From NCBI RefSeq assembly GCF_000213555.1, contig NZ_GL891980.1, forward strand, positions 62,001 through 126,000: a stretch of 64,000 nt of DNA, read 5' to 3'. The position numbers and the translations under genes are program-made. Every line of letters begins with the position of its first letter. Position 1 is the first letter of the stretch. The stretch comes from Dysgonomonas gadei ATCC BAA-286. Lineage in GTDB: Bacteria; Bacteroidota; Bacteroidia; Bacteroidales; Dysgonomonadaceae. Positions 40,590 to 49,751 of the stretch are shown here, piece after piece. Under the pieces are notes generated by a model, which saw only the letters and a list, made by a program, of their open reading frames with translations, did not search any database and was not told the origin of the DNA.

Positions 40590-42179
40590 TTACTTATCGG
40601 GATTATACGGAACGAGCAGATAATGTTGGGCCAGTTCTGTGAACTCCTGCACCTGTGCTTTCTCCCATTCCATATCCTTTCCTGTTTCTTTTGCCATTAT
40701 AGATGCTACCTCCGGAGCAATATCGATGGCTGCGCGTGCATCCAGAAATGTGGCCCGTAACCTTCGGGATAAAACATCTTCGACTGTTATAGCCATTTCC
40801 TCCCTGACTGCCCATACAACTTCAGCCCCCGTATAATCGAAACGCGGATGAAGCTTTCTTGCCAGTTCGGGTCTCTCTTGCTGCAGCTTCTGTATTTTTT
40901 CGTAATCGCTGCCATATACATAACTGAAATCCGACCTGTCAACATTTTCTTTGTATCCGTGTATTTTCAAATCCCTTGTCACACACTCTTTCCGGGGCAG
41001 GCTTCCGATTGGCAAGGCTCTGTTTACAACATCTTCGGCCATATCGCGGTATGTTGTCCACTTCCCGCCTGTGATGGTAATAAGCCCGCTATCTGATATA
41101 ACTATTTTATGACTGCGTGATATTTCTTTTGTTTTCTGCCCATCGGTTCCTTTTTTGGGTGCAGCCAGTGGCCTTAATCCCGCAAATACCGAAAGTACGT
41201 CTTCACGTTTCGGTTGTTTTGCCAGATATTGACCTGCCGTTTTAAGTATAAATTCGATCTCTTCCTCCAACGCCTGCGGCTCAAGCACGAACTCTTTCAA
41301 GGGGGTGTCGGTAGTACCCAGAACTACTTTTCCATGCCAAGGCACGCCAAACATCACCCGCCCATCGCTGGTCTTCGGTATCATAATTGCGGTATCACCT
41401 CCCAAAAAAGATTTATCTACTACAAGATGTACTCCCTGGCTGGGACGTACAATATTATCTTTTTCCGGAGCATCCATCTTCATCAGGTCATCGACGAATA
41501 TTCCGGTCGCGTTTATTACTACTTTCGCCTGAAGGGTATATTCTTGTTTTCCTAATTCGTCATATACTTTCACTCCCGCAATCTTTCCGGTTTCGTTTTT
41601 AATCAAATTCGAAACTTTTACATAATTTACAACAGTAGCTCCCTGCTCTGCGGCAGTTTGCAGAAGGTTAATCCCCATACGGGAATCATCGAACTGGCCA
41701 TCATGATACACGACCCCGCCTCTTAGCCCGTTAGTTGCTATTTGAGGTATTTCCTTAACCACAGATTTCTTACTCATCGGCAAGGAACGACCCAATCCGC
41801 GCTTTCCGGCCAGTATATCATAAATAGTTAGCCCGATTGTGTAAAATGGCTTTTCCCACCACTTATAATTTCCTATAATAAACCGTTGATCTTTCACCAG
41901 ATGCGGGGCGTTCTTCTTCATCAATCCCCTTTCGCGCAAAGCTTCTATAACCAGACTCACATCGCCTTGCGCCAGATAGCGCACACCTCCGTGTACCAGT
42001 TTTGTACTGCGGCTGGATGTTGCTTTTGTAAAGTCAGCCTGCTCTACCAAGGCGACCTTGAACCCACGGGAAGCAGCGTCGATTGCCGCACCAAGCCCGG
42101 TAGCACCGCCACCGACAACAACAAAATCCCATATTATGGATTTGTCTGCTATTTGTTCTATATGATTATTTCGATTCAT
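40590..42179 (-). CDS. glpD: Glycerol-3-phosphate dehydrogenase, FAD type
   Basis: A 529-residue membrane-associated flavoprotein that oxidises glycerol 3-phosphate to dihydroxyacetone phosphate and feeds electrons to the quinone pool. The Rossmann FAD motif GGGATGLGAAIDAASRG with the following VALVEQADF is near residue 16, and TSSRSTKLVHGGVRYL is the family signature. C-terminal helical domain intact. The ATG at 42179 is chosen over a TTG at 42203 because it lies immediately before IADKSIIWDFVVVGG. A promoter with TATCTTTG lies 22 bases upstream. Confidence 0.95.
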   Translation of the reverse strand: MNRNNHIEQIADKSIIWDFVVVGGGATGLGAAIDAASRGFKVALVEQADFTKATSSRSTKLVHGGVRYLAQGDVSLVIEALRERGLMKKNAPHLVKDQRFIIGNYKWWEKPFYTIGLTIYDILAGKRGLGRSLPMSKKSVVKEIPQIATNGLRGGVVYHDGQFDDSRMGINLLQTAAEQGATVVNYVKVSNLIKNETGKIAGVKVYDELGKQEYTLQAKVVINATGIFVDDLMKMDAPEKDNIVRPSQGVHLVVDKSFLGGDTAIMIPKTSDGRVMFGVPWHGKVVLGTTDTPLKEFVLEPQALEEEIEFILKTAGQYLAKQPKREDVLSVFAGLRPLAAPKKGTDGQKTKEISRSHKIVISDSGLITITGGKWTTYRDMAEDVVNRALPIGSLPRKECVTRDLKIHGYKENVDRSDFSYVYGSDYEKIQKLQQERPELARKLHPRFDYTGAEVVWAVREEMAITVEDVLSRRLRATFLDARAAIDIAPEVASIMAKETGKDMEWEKAQVQEFTELAQHYLLVPYNPDK

Positions 42180-42475
42180 AACTTTTGGCTTTAATATACA
42201 CAAAGATAAATATGTATTTTAAATAAACAAATAAATTCGAAACTTTTTTATATCAAATATTAATATTTTACACCTAATTCAAAACTAAACACAATATTTC
42301 GAAACCAAATATAATCTAAAACTTCAAATAAAACAATACTTTTCGCACATTATACGCCTCAACTTTATCGAATGAAATATAAAACGAAACCGAAATCTTT
42401 CAAGTTTTTAAACCCTCCACTTCTTAAATATTTTTATATCTTTGTAGTTAGTAATTGTAATTTTCAATTTGAGAT
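42180..42475. other. glpD-glpR divergent promoter region
   Basis: A 296-base gene-free region, very AT-rich. It holds the glpD promoter (42201-42232) and a TATCTTTG box (42438-42445) 30 bases before glpR. The two divergent genes probably share GlpR operator sites here, but I cannot identify a clear repeated operator. Confidence 0.6.
42201..42232 (-). promoter_or_regulatory. glpD promoter
   Basis: On the - strand, TTTG-like -33 element (42232-42228) and TATCTTTG -7 box (42208-42201) are about 19 nt apart, the consensus spacing of this phylum. It lies just before the glpD start. Confidence 0.7.
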
Positions 42476-43240
42476 ATGGGAAATATAGCTAAACGACACA
42501 AATTCATACTGGAACAGTTAAAGCAGGACGGATATGTAAAGGTCCAGGAACTCAGTGAGAAGTTAGAAGTTTCGGAAGTTACGATTCGTAAAGATTTAAA
42601 ATATCTCGAAAGCAAAAAAATGCTTTATCGTAATCATGGTAGTGCCAGCAGCCTGAGTTCTATCATCACGGATAAACATATAGATGTGAAAGAGAAGATG
42701 CAGATGGAGGAAAAGACCAGGATAGCCAAAGCCGCCAATAGCCTGCTTGAACCTAACGATAAAATAATCATAGCTTCCGGCACTACCCTGCTCACTTTCG
42801 CAAATGAGATTAACGTGGATCATAATATAACCGTTATCACATCTTCGGTAAAAGTATCTCTTACCCTTTGCTACAACCCGAATATCGAGATAGTGCAACT
42901 GGGCGGTAATATGAGAAAGAACTCTGTTTCGGTCATTGGCCACTATGCCGAAAATATACTGGAAAGCCTGTCTTGCAACAAGCTATTCCTTGGCGTGGAC
43001 GGCATTGACCTCGATTACGGACTGACTACCAGCGACATGAGCGAAGCCCGCATAAACCAGCAAATGATAGACGCAGCGCAAAAGATTATTATACTGACCG
43101 ACTCTTCAAAATTCGGCAAACGAGGCTTCTGCAAAATATGCGATCTGAACAAGATACACCATATTATTACAGATACCAACGCGCCTGCTCATATCATAGA
43201 TATGCTCCGCGAACGCGATATAGAAGTTACCCTTGTATAA
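42476..43240 (+). CDS. glpR: DeoR-family transcriptional regulator, probable GlpR
   Basis: A 254-residue DeoR-family repressor. N-terminal winged helix (GYVKVQELSEKLEVSEVTIRKDLKYLESKKMLYRNHGSA, residues 19-60) and a sugar-phosphate-binding DeoRC domain (KIIIASGTTLLTFANEI; LFLGVDGIDLDYGLTTSDMSEA; TDSSKFGK). It is transcribed divergently from glpD-glpK-glpF, so it is most likely the regulon's repressor responding to glycerol 3-phosphate. The name is given by context as much as sequence. Confidence 0.85.
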   Translation: MGNIAKRHKFILEQLKQDGYVKVQELSEKLEVSEVTIRKDLKYLESKKMLYRNHGSASSLSSIITDKHIDVKEKMQMEEKTRIAKAANSLLEPNDKIIIASGTTLLTFANEINVDHNITVITSSVKVSLTLCYNPNIEIVQLGGNMRKNSVSVIGHYAENILESLSCNKLFLGVDGIDLDYGLTTSDMSEARINQQMIDAAQKIIILTDSSKFGKRGFCKICDLNKIHHIITDTNAPAHIIDMLRERDIEVTLV

Positions 43241-43261
43241 GGATATTCAGACCATTCAGCA

Positions 43262-44569
43262 TTACCCGGTATATTTCCTCGGATAGCGGAATATGATCGA
43301 TGCTATTGCAGCAAGCCCTATCAGCAAAGGATAATACAAATAAGGCACAATCTGCATAGGACTTACATTAGCCAATCCCGCAGCTATAAGCAATTGCGCC
43401 CCGTAAGGTATCAAACCCTGGACAAAACAAGAGAAAGTATCCAGCAGGCTGGCGATCTTCCGATTGTCCAAATCGAATTTATCGCTGATATTTTTTGCTA
43501 TCGGCCCGCTTATAATCAGGGCGATGGTATTATTCGCCGTGCAAAGATTGGTTAACGAAATAAGTCCGGCAATAGAAAATTCAGCGGAACGCTTCGACCG
43601 TATATTGCGTGTCATCTTGCCTATCAGCCAGTCGACTCCACCATTGAAGCGTATCAGTTCAAACATACCTCCTGCCATCAACGATACAATAATCAGCTCT
43701 CCCATATCCACAACAATACCCTGACTCATGGCCGCAGTCCAGTCCCAGACACCAAAGCCGCCTGTGATAAGTCCGATTACACCCGATAGGATAATCCCCA
43801 AAGCCAGTACGACCATCACATTAACTCCTACCAAAGCTGTAATCAATACAGCCAGATAAGGCAACACTTTCACCCATTCTACCTGCTCCGCCGAAACAGA
43901 TGCTCCGCCTGTCAGCTCCAGCCCCTGATAGATATAAAGCAGGAGTACCAGTATGACAACAGGAAATACAATGCGGATATTCACCTTGAATTTATCCTGC
44001 ATCTGGCATCCCTGCGTACGTGTAGCCACAATCGTAGTATCCGATATAAAGGAGAGATTGTCTCCGAACATAGCCCCGCCAACTACGATACCCAACATCA
44101 TAGGTAAATCGAGTCCTGCCTGAGACGAGACTCCTACTGCAATCGGCGCTAAAGCGGCAATAGTTCCAGTAGATGTACCCATAGACATGGATATGAAACA
44201 AGCTGCAATAAATACACTTGCCAATATAGATTGCTCCGGCAAAAGATAGAGAAGCATATTCACCGTAGCATCCACCGCCCCCATTGCTTTGGCTGTACCG
44301 GCAAATGCTCCTGCCAGAATAAAGATAACAACCATCAGCATAATGGTTTCGTTGGCTGCACCACGGCAAAACTGGGTGATGCGGTTTGCCAGCTTTCCTC
44401 CTTTCGAATATAAGACCGCAACCATCGATGCTGTCATAAAGGCTACCGAAACAGGCATCTGATAAAGGTCTCCTGTGAAAATAAAGGTGAGGACATACAG
44501 CAGGAAAAATACTGCCAACGGCATCAATGCCCAGCCTTTTGAGTGATACCACTTTTTATCTTGATTCAT
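43262..44569 (-). CDS. nhaC: NhaC-family Na+/H+ antiporter
   Basis: A 435-residue inner-membrane protein with about 12 hydrophobic helices and no signal peptide. Family segments: MSMGTSTGTIAALAPIAVGVSSQAG and GAMFGDNLSFISDTTIVATRTQG, plus ICTANNTIALIISGPIAK. It should exchange Na+ for H+ or another substrate. A TATCTTTG box on the - strand (44605-44598) lies 29 bases upstream of the ATG. It converges with glpR. Confidence 0.85.
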   Translation of the reverse strand: MNQDKKWYHSKGWALMPLAVFFLLYVLTFIFTGDLYQMPVSVAFMTASMVAVLYSKGGKLANRITQFCRGAANETIMLMVVIFILAGAFAGTAKAMGAVDATVNMLLYLLPEQSILASVFIAACFISMSMGTSTGTIAALAPIAVGVSSQAGLDLPMMLGIVVGGAMFGDNLSFISDTTIVATRTQGCQMQDKFKVNIRIVFPVVILVLLLYIYQGLELTGGASVSAEQVEWVKVLPYLAVLITALVGVNVMVVLALGIILSGVIGLITGGFGVWDWTAAMSQGIVVDMGELIIVSLMAGGMFELIRFNGGVDWLIGKMTRNIRSKRSAEFSIAGLISLTNLCTANNTIALIISGPIAKNISDKFDLDNRKIASLLDTFSCFVQGLIPYGAQLLIAAGLANVSPMQIVPYLYYPLLIGLAAIASIIFRYPRKYTG

Positions 44570-45236
44570 TTATTCAATCTTTTTTAATAACCGGATGCAA
44601 AGATAGCTTTTTTCAGTTAACGGTTAGCAGTCAGCAGTTAACAGTATTCTCACATGGAGACATTAAGACGTAAAACCTGACCCATCGATATATTTACATT
44701 AATTAACTATATTTGGTTAAAAACTGACACATCTGACACATTTTTCAATATTTTCATTGCGTGCATTTTGCATCCATTAACTACGTTTAGTTAAAAGGTA
44801 ACAAAGGTAACAGTCTTTTTAGCCTTCGTGTACTTAGTGGTTAAAAACTCTTTACCACAAGGGGCACAGAGATTTACACAACCATCGGTCACAGGAGCGT
44901 AGCGTATGTAAAGAACACTATTTACAGTCAACAGCCAACAACTTGTATCTCGTACCTCGTCTACTCGTATCTCATATAACTTTCAACTTAGTACTTAAAA
45001 CTCATTACTTGTTAAAAGGTAACAAAGGTTACACCTTTTTCAATATTCCTTTTTGTCACTTTTTATTCTACTTTCCGTTCATTGACACATTGGCATATTA
45101 ACCAATCGGCACATTAAAATAGTATAGATAAACTTTCTCAAAAAGATTAAATTTCATAGCTTGCCCTAAAAAGCCAAATATTGGACTCTAAGCATAGGAT
45201 ATTTTCTTTAAATTCGCCTTTATTAAATAACCGGAT
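44570..45236. other. 667-bp intergenic space with dispersed repeats
   Basis: No gene is seen. It contains copies of phrases also found at 60.06 kb and 63.68-63.99 kb: AAAGGTAACAAAGGTAACA (44794-44812), TTAAAAGGTAACAAAGG (45012 on), and a 52-base block at 44939-44990 that matches 63911-63962 at 49 of 52 bases. The space looks like accumulated intergenic repeat debris. Confidence 0.75.
44939..44990. repeat. Dispersed intergenic repeat, copy 1
   Basis: 52-base block starting CAACTTGTATCTCGTACC; 49 of 52 bases identical to 63911-63962. Confidence 0.8.
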
Positions 45237-45815
45237 ATGAAACACACCATCTATAGAATATTTTCGAAAAACACAGGGCTTATCATACTAACCTTTATAT
45301 GCATTCTATTCACAATATATTTCGTTTATTTGGGTACTATTTCAGAATTCGATACCGTATATTCTATTATTGTTCTATGTTACATAATATTGAATATTCT
45401 TCTTATCAGAAGCGTCATTTTCCCTATCATAAAAATCAATAAAAGCGGAATCACATCTTATGGCTTTTTCCGGAAAAGGGAACTGGCATGGCATGATGTT
45501 AAAGACATCAAATTATTGAAAAGTAAAACACAAAATAAAAATATCCCCGTCCCGATGCAAATGTATGTGGAATGGAAATATACAGATTCGCCTGAAACAC
45601 ACGGGGTATGGATGAAGCGCACAAATACCTACATTATTCTTTCAAAAAAAGATATAATAAAACCGAACGACGGTATATACTCAAAACTTAACCTATATAG
45701 ACATATAGCTGCCAGCAATTCAACTGTAGCTTTTGCCTATGATAAACAAGTATGGAAGATTATAGAAGAACAACTTCCGGAATCAATTATTTATCAGGTT
45801 CAGGGTCAAACTTAA
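45237..45815 (+). CDS. Hypothetical membrane protein with a PH-like domain
   Basis: A 192-residue protein with two N-terminal transmembrane helices (about 13-33 and 42-62) and a C-terminal domain of beta strands (IIKINKSGITSYGFFRKRELAWHDVKDIKL...) ending in a helix, as in bacterial PH-like domains. Likely inner membrane with the domain in the cytoplasm. Its 3' end overlaps the end of the convergent gene at 45787 by 29 bases. Function unknown. Confidence 0.7.
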   Translation: MKHTIYRIFSKNTGLIILTFICILFTIYFVYLGTISEFDTVYSIIVLCYIILNILLIRSVIFPIIKINKSGITSYGFFRKRELAWHDVKDIKLLKSKTQNKNIPVPMQMYVEWKYTDSPETHGVWMKRTNTYIILSKKDIIKPNDGIYSKLNLYRHIAASNSTVAFAYDKQVWKIIEEQLPESIIYQVQGQT

Positions 45816-46554
45816 ATATTTCATCTTCATTGTCAAGAATATATTTTAAAGACCGGTCGAAATCTTTTTTCAGCGTAGGATTCAAGCTGTTGGCCCAATC
45901 AGGTTTTTCTTCATTCCTCATATATGCTAATAAAGCAAGAGAATATGCCCATTCATCCTGATTCATATATCCCTGATACGAATACCCCCAGCCAGAGGAA
46001 GACTGATAATATTGGAAACTGGTATTAGCACAAAATATACCGAATCCGAAAAGCACAGTTGCCAAATCTGTCAGATGTTCATCATTCTCCTCTATCCGTT
46101 TTTCTCCCAATAATTTGACATGGGACAATTCATGAGCAATAATTGCAATAGCATGTTCCGGGCTGTTAACAAATTGCTTATCAATAGCGATCGTATATTT
46201 TCCTCTTTCATCTTTTTCATAATACAAGCCTGCCGCCTGATCACTTTCACTATTCAGAAAGATAGGATTATACCCGGAATTTATTTCAGTTATTCCGGTT
46301 TCATAAAAATCCAGCTCCAATTCATTCTCAGGGATTGCCATACAACCGGCTACCATTTTCAGTGCTTTTTGCACACTATCCTCATCATTATTCCATATAA
46401 AGGGCATATTGTCTGCGGTAGGTAAGAATATCTTCCTGTCTTCCACTTTAGGCTCAGGGAATTCTTCTTCCAACCATAAAAGAGAGTTTTCGAACCATTT
46501 CCTCAGTTCATAATTGAGTGGTTCATACTTTTTCGACCTGAAGATACCAAACAT
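45787..46554 (-). CDS. Predicted zinc metallopeptidase-like protein (HExxH)
   Basis: A 255-residue protein with the motif HELSHVKLLG (HExxH) around residue 142, followed about 20 residues later by ENDEHLTDLATVLFGFG, where a third metal ligand (Glu or Asp) could lie. This layout resembles minimal M48-type peptidase domains. No signal peptide; a hydrophobic stretch near residue 180 may anchor it. Substrate unknown; a cytoplasmic regulator with an inactive peptidase fold is also possible. Confidence 0.7.
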   Translation of the reverse strand: MFGIFRSKKYEPLNYELRKWFENSLLWLEEEFPEPKVEDRKIFLPTADNMPFIWNNDEDSVQKALKMVAGCMAIPENELELDFYETGITEINSGYNPIFLNSESDQAAGLYYEKDERGKYTIAIDKQFVNSPEHAIAIIAHELSHVKLLGEKRIEENDEHLTDLATVLFGFGIFCANTSFQYYQSSSGWGYSYQGYMNQDEWAYSLALLAYMRNEEKPDWANSLNPTLKKDFDRSLKYILDNEDEIFKFDPEPDK

Positions 46555-46669
46555 ATTTGACAGTATTAAATAACTTTACAAACATAGCATAAACATATAA
46601 CAATTGCAAAATGAAACCCCGGTACAGGGATTCCATTTTGCAATCCTTCAAGTAATTGATTGACTAAAC

Positions 46670-48037
46670 TTAATTCATATCACGATCCTCATCCCCAGGT
46701 GTGTATACCGGAGGGATCTCTTCGGTTTCATCATTCTCTTCGTCATTTTTATACCAGTTCACCTTCCGCAAAACATACATCACTATAGCCAGGGCGACAA
46801 ATAATCCGACCGCGCCGAATAGTAAAGCCATATTTTCCTGTTGCAATACGACGTACAGATAAATATAAAGAGTAATAAGAAAAATACCCATGAAAACAGT
46901 ATGTTTTTTCCCCCTGAATATAGAATGCGAATAAGCCGTGATAAGTGTAATAGTGGCTGTTGAAGATATCAGATAGGACCAATTAAAGCCTATATGTTCC
47001 GAAAACGCGAGCAATAGTGTATAAAAGAGTACCAAAGCCAAACTCACCAACAAATATTGTACAGGGTGGATTTGTCTCTTGCTAAGTAGTTCTACAAGAA
47101 AAAACACCAAGAAAGTAAGACCTATAAACATTATGGCATATTTCACCGCTCGCAAAGTTTTTTCGTAATGGTTGATGGGAAGCTGCAAATCCATGCCTAG
47201 CGCAGATTCTTCCAGATTTTTATTTTCACCTATCCACATCTGAGTATAATTGCGATTGTAGTCATATATATCCCAACGCGCGTCTATACCGTCTTTTACA
47301 TCCGTTTTTTCTGTAGCTACAAAATCACCAATGTATCCTACCGATTTCCATGTAGATGTTAAATGTATGCTGGTCTGCTTTCCTATCGGCAAGAAATATA
47401 AACCTTCGGTGCCATTCAGAGTCAGACTGAAATCATATTTGAGCATCTCTTTATTTTCGGGATTAAGATTCATTTTCATTGTCAGTCCGGAATTTATCAA
47501 ATCGTTTGGAAAAACGCTCGGTAGTATTTCTAGTGGATGTCCGTTCATATTGAACACAATCTTGTTTTTTATCCCTTGCAGATTAGGTATCCCCAATATA
47601 AAACAAGATTCGTCCCATAAAACCTGCGAAGGTTTGATTCCCAATTTCTCCACATCAGGAAAAGAGAATGTTCCTTTCACTTTCATATCGGCCTGATAGT
47701 TAAGTATTTTTTGTATCCCCCGTGTGCGTTCCTCCGGCTTAACAGTACCATCCACAGAGTATTCATCGGGCAGGAAATATGCTGCACCAATATCTCCCTG
47801 ACTTCCAGGTACCTTTACATAGCGAACAACTAATATCGGCCCGGTTACTTGCTGTTTTCCACCCCATTTCCACCCCATTTCGGTTTGTTCTGCATTTTTG
47901 TTGCCCTGACGTTCTTTTATCATCGTCTTTATCATCTCAACAGGTATCAGCATCAACAGCACAAGCACCGATGACACAACAATTTTGATTAGAATAGGAT
48001 TTACGTTTGTTCCAAAGTTTGTTTTCATAAGTTTCAA
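46670..48037 (-). CDS. creD: CreD-like inner membrane protein
   Basis: A 455-residue protein of the CreD (inner membrane) family, linked to envelope integrity and beta-lactam tolerance. One N-terminal helix (residues 15-35), a large periplasmic domain with GWKWGGKQQVTGPILVVRY typical of the family, and five C-terminal helices (from about residue 300). The C-terminal tail is acidic. The HTH gene 53 bases upstream on the same strand is the usual partner of creD in Bacteroidota. Confidence 0.92.
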   Translation of the reverse strand: MKLMKTNFGTNVNPILIKIVVSSVLVLLMLIPVEMIKTMIKERQGNKNAEQTEMGWKWGGKQQVTGPILVVRYVKVPGSQGDIGAAYFLPDEYSVDGTVKPEERTRGIQKILNYQADMKVKGTFSFPDVEKLGIKPSQVLWDESCFILGIPNLQGIKNKIVFNMNGHPLEILPSVFPNDLINSGLTMKMNLNPENKEMLKYDFSLTLNGTEGLYFLPIGKQTSIHLTSTWKSVGYIGDFVATEKTDVKDGIDARWDIYDYNRNYTQMWIGENKNLEESALGMDLQLPINHYEKTLRAVKYAIMFIGLTFLVFFLVELLSKRQIHPVQYLLVSLALVLFYTLLLAFSEHIGFNWSYLISSTATITLITAYSHSIFRGKKHTVFMGIFLITLYIYLYVVLQQENMALLFGAVGLFVALAIVMYVLRKVNWYKNDEENDETEEIPPVYTPGDEDRDMN

Positions 48038-48090
48038 GTTAATATTTAAATAAAAGTTCTTTGAATTTCAAAGTATATAAATAAAAAATT

Positions 48091-48396
48091 TTATGGCAAA
48101 GGATTAATTAATTTTTCAAGTGCGTCGATATGTTCTTTAAATAGCTTTTGCCCCAAGGAGGTAACCTGATAAGAAGTATTAGGCTTGCGCCCTATAAACT
48201 GTTTTCTGACCTCTATAACCTCTTCTTTTTCCAATGCTTTAAGATGACTGGCCAGATTGCCGTCGGTAACATCAAGTAACTCCTTCATCGTATTGAAGTC
48301 CACGCTGTCATTTACCATCAGCACCGACATTATCCCCAAGCGTACACGGCTGTCGAAGACCTTATTCAATCCTGATATAATATCTTTCATAATCAA
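48091..48396 (-). CDS. Winged-helix transcriptional regulator next to creD
   Basis: A 101-residue MarR/ArsR-like protein (HTH_34 type): VRLGIMSVLMVNDSVDFNTMKELLDVTDGNLASHLKALEKEEVIEVRKQFIGRKPNTSYQVT covers the whole winged helix. It probably represses the creD unit. It overlaps the upstream membrane protein gene by 4 bases (ATGA), so the three genes are co-transcribed. Confidence 0.88.
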   Translation of the reverse strand: MIMKDIISGLNKVFDSRVRLGIMSVLMVNDSVDFNTMKELLDVTDGNLASHLKALEKEEVIEVRKQFIGRKPNTSYQVTSLGQKLFKEHIDALEKLINPLP

Positions 48397-48998
48397 CCGT
48401 TTTTTACAGACTTCATGTCATATTTATAATAAATGAGGATACCATATACTATATGTAAAACACCAAATCCAATTCCCCAGAATATCAGGTCATATCCTAC
48501 AACTACTGCTGCAACCAGTCCCAGTACAATCTCACATGCTCCCAGTATTTTCACATCACGGTAGGTACGCGAACCTGCAGCAATAAGCCCCAGTCCATAA
48601 AATATCAGCATACCGGGTGCTACCAGGTAAGCGACATGCTTGTATATGAGAATGATGCAAAATAGTCCGCCAACAGCCATCGGTACACAAAAGTCCTTAG
48701 CTATTTGCAGGGTTACAGGTTGCCAGAGCTTCGCATTGCTTCGTATCGCCTTCTTGTAAGACAGAACCAATCCTGCTGTTAAAGCAGAGACCAGCACCGC
48801 AAATGCAATCAGGATGAAATCATACAGGAGCGAGCCTGTAAATGTAAACCGTCCTTTGAGAACAAGGTATGCCACTACCGCTCCTACAATAGCGAATGTA
48901 CCGGCCAATACGCCCGACATACCGCTTATAGACAAGAACTTGCTCGACCGCTCCATCATGGAACGAATGTGTTTTAAATCATCCAGATTAGTATCCAT
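48393..48998 (-). CDS. Multi-pass membrane protein of the creD operon
   Basis: A 201-residue protein with five or six hydrophobic helices and a short cytoplasmic N-terminus (MDTNLDDLKHIRSMMERSSKFLSISG). It is the first gene of the operon with the HTH regulator and creD, a common trio in this phylum. Its function is unknown; it may sense the envelope for the regulator. Confidence 0.75.
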   Translation of the reverse strand: MDTNLDDLKHIRSMMERSSKFLSISGMSGVLAGTFAIVGAVVAYLVLKGRFTFTGSLLYDFILIAFAVLVSALTAGLVLSYKKAIRSNAKLWQPVTLQIAKDFCVPMAVGGLFCIILIYKHVAYLVAPGMLIFYGLGLIAAGSRTYRDVKILGACEIVLGLVAAVVVGYDLIFWGIGFGVLHIVYGILIYYKYDMKSVKNG

Positions 48999-49191
48999 AA
49001 CATTTCACTTTGAAACACAAAGTAAACTGTTATATTTGGGATATGCAATAAGTTGGGGTAATATTTTTTGTGAAAGGGAAAATAAACATCACAGATCCGT
49101 CAGTTTACAAGATTTACGTGACAAATCAGCATATAAAAAACTGCAAGGTTTGTATAATGAAAAGTATGTATTATAATGGTGTCTAAAGCCG

Positions 49192-49647
49192 TTATTCTTT
49201 CAATAACTTATCAAGAAATTCATCGAATTCACGATCAAACTTTTCCATCAGGTCATTGTCGATTTTAACAACATCATCTTCGCTGATAAGCAGAAGTTCT
49301 TCCATTACCACAAAGTTTTCATCGGCATAATTCACAGAGAAAGGTTTGAACAGATCCAGAGAAGAGAACATATTTTCTTCATCCAGTTGTTCTGTCACCT
49401 TACGCAAAACAGATATAACTTTTTCATCCGGCAATTCATCGACTTTGTCTACCCAATTGAAAATAACGATCTCAGCCACTTTATTTTCTTCGTCGTCATA
49501 AAAGGCCACCTCTCCACTCTCTTTATCCACAGTGATAAAGATATCGGTCAGAGAACTGCCCTTATAATCCTTTGCTAAACTGTCTATGGCCTGTTTAAAA
49601 GTATCTTTTATCAGAGTAGATGTGTCCCTGTTTGCTCCTGTTCCCAT
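49192..49647 (-). CDS. Hypothetical acidic protein
   Basis: A 151-residue, strongly acidic soluble protein (many Asp and Glu; for example SGEVAFYDDEENKVAEIVIFNW, ending EFDEFLDKLLKE). No motif recognised. Resembles small intracellular proteins of unknown function in Bacteroidota. It stands alone between two convergent neighbours. Confidence 0.65.
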   Translation of the reverse strand: MGTGANRDTSTLIKDTFKQAIDSLAKDYKGSSLTDIFITVDKESGEVAFYDDEENKVAEIVIFNWVDKVDELPDEKVISVLRKVTEQLDEENMFSSLDLFKPFSVNYADENFVVMEELLLISEDDVVKIDNDLMEKFDREFDEFLDKLLKE

Positions 49648-49751
49648 GTAGATGATAGATAATATTTATGCAAAGTTAGAAAAATATTGCATTATATCCT
49701 GCTTTCTTCTATTTCTTTTATAAAATGTAAAGAGCAATAAACAGATGATAA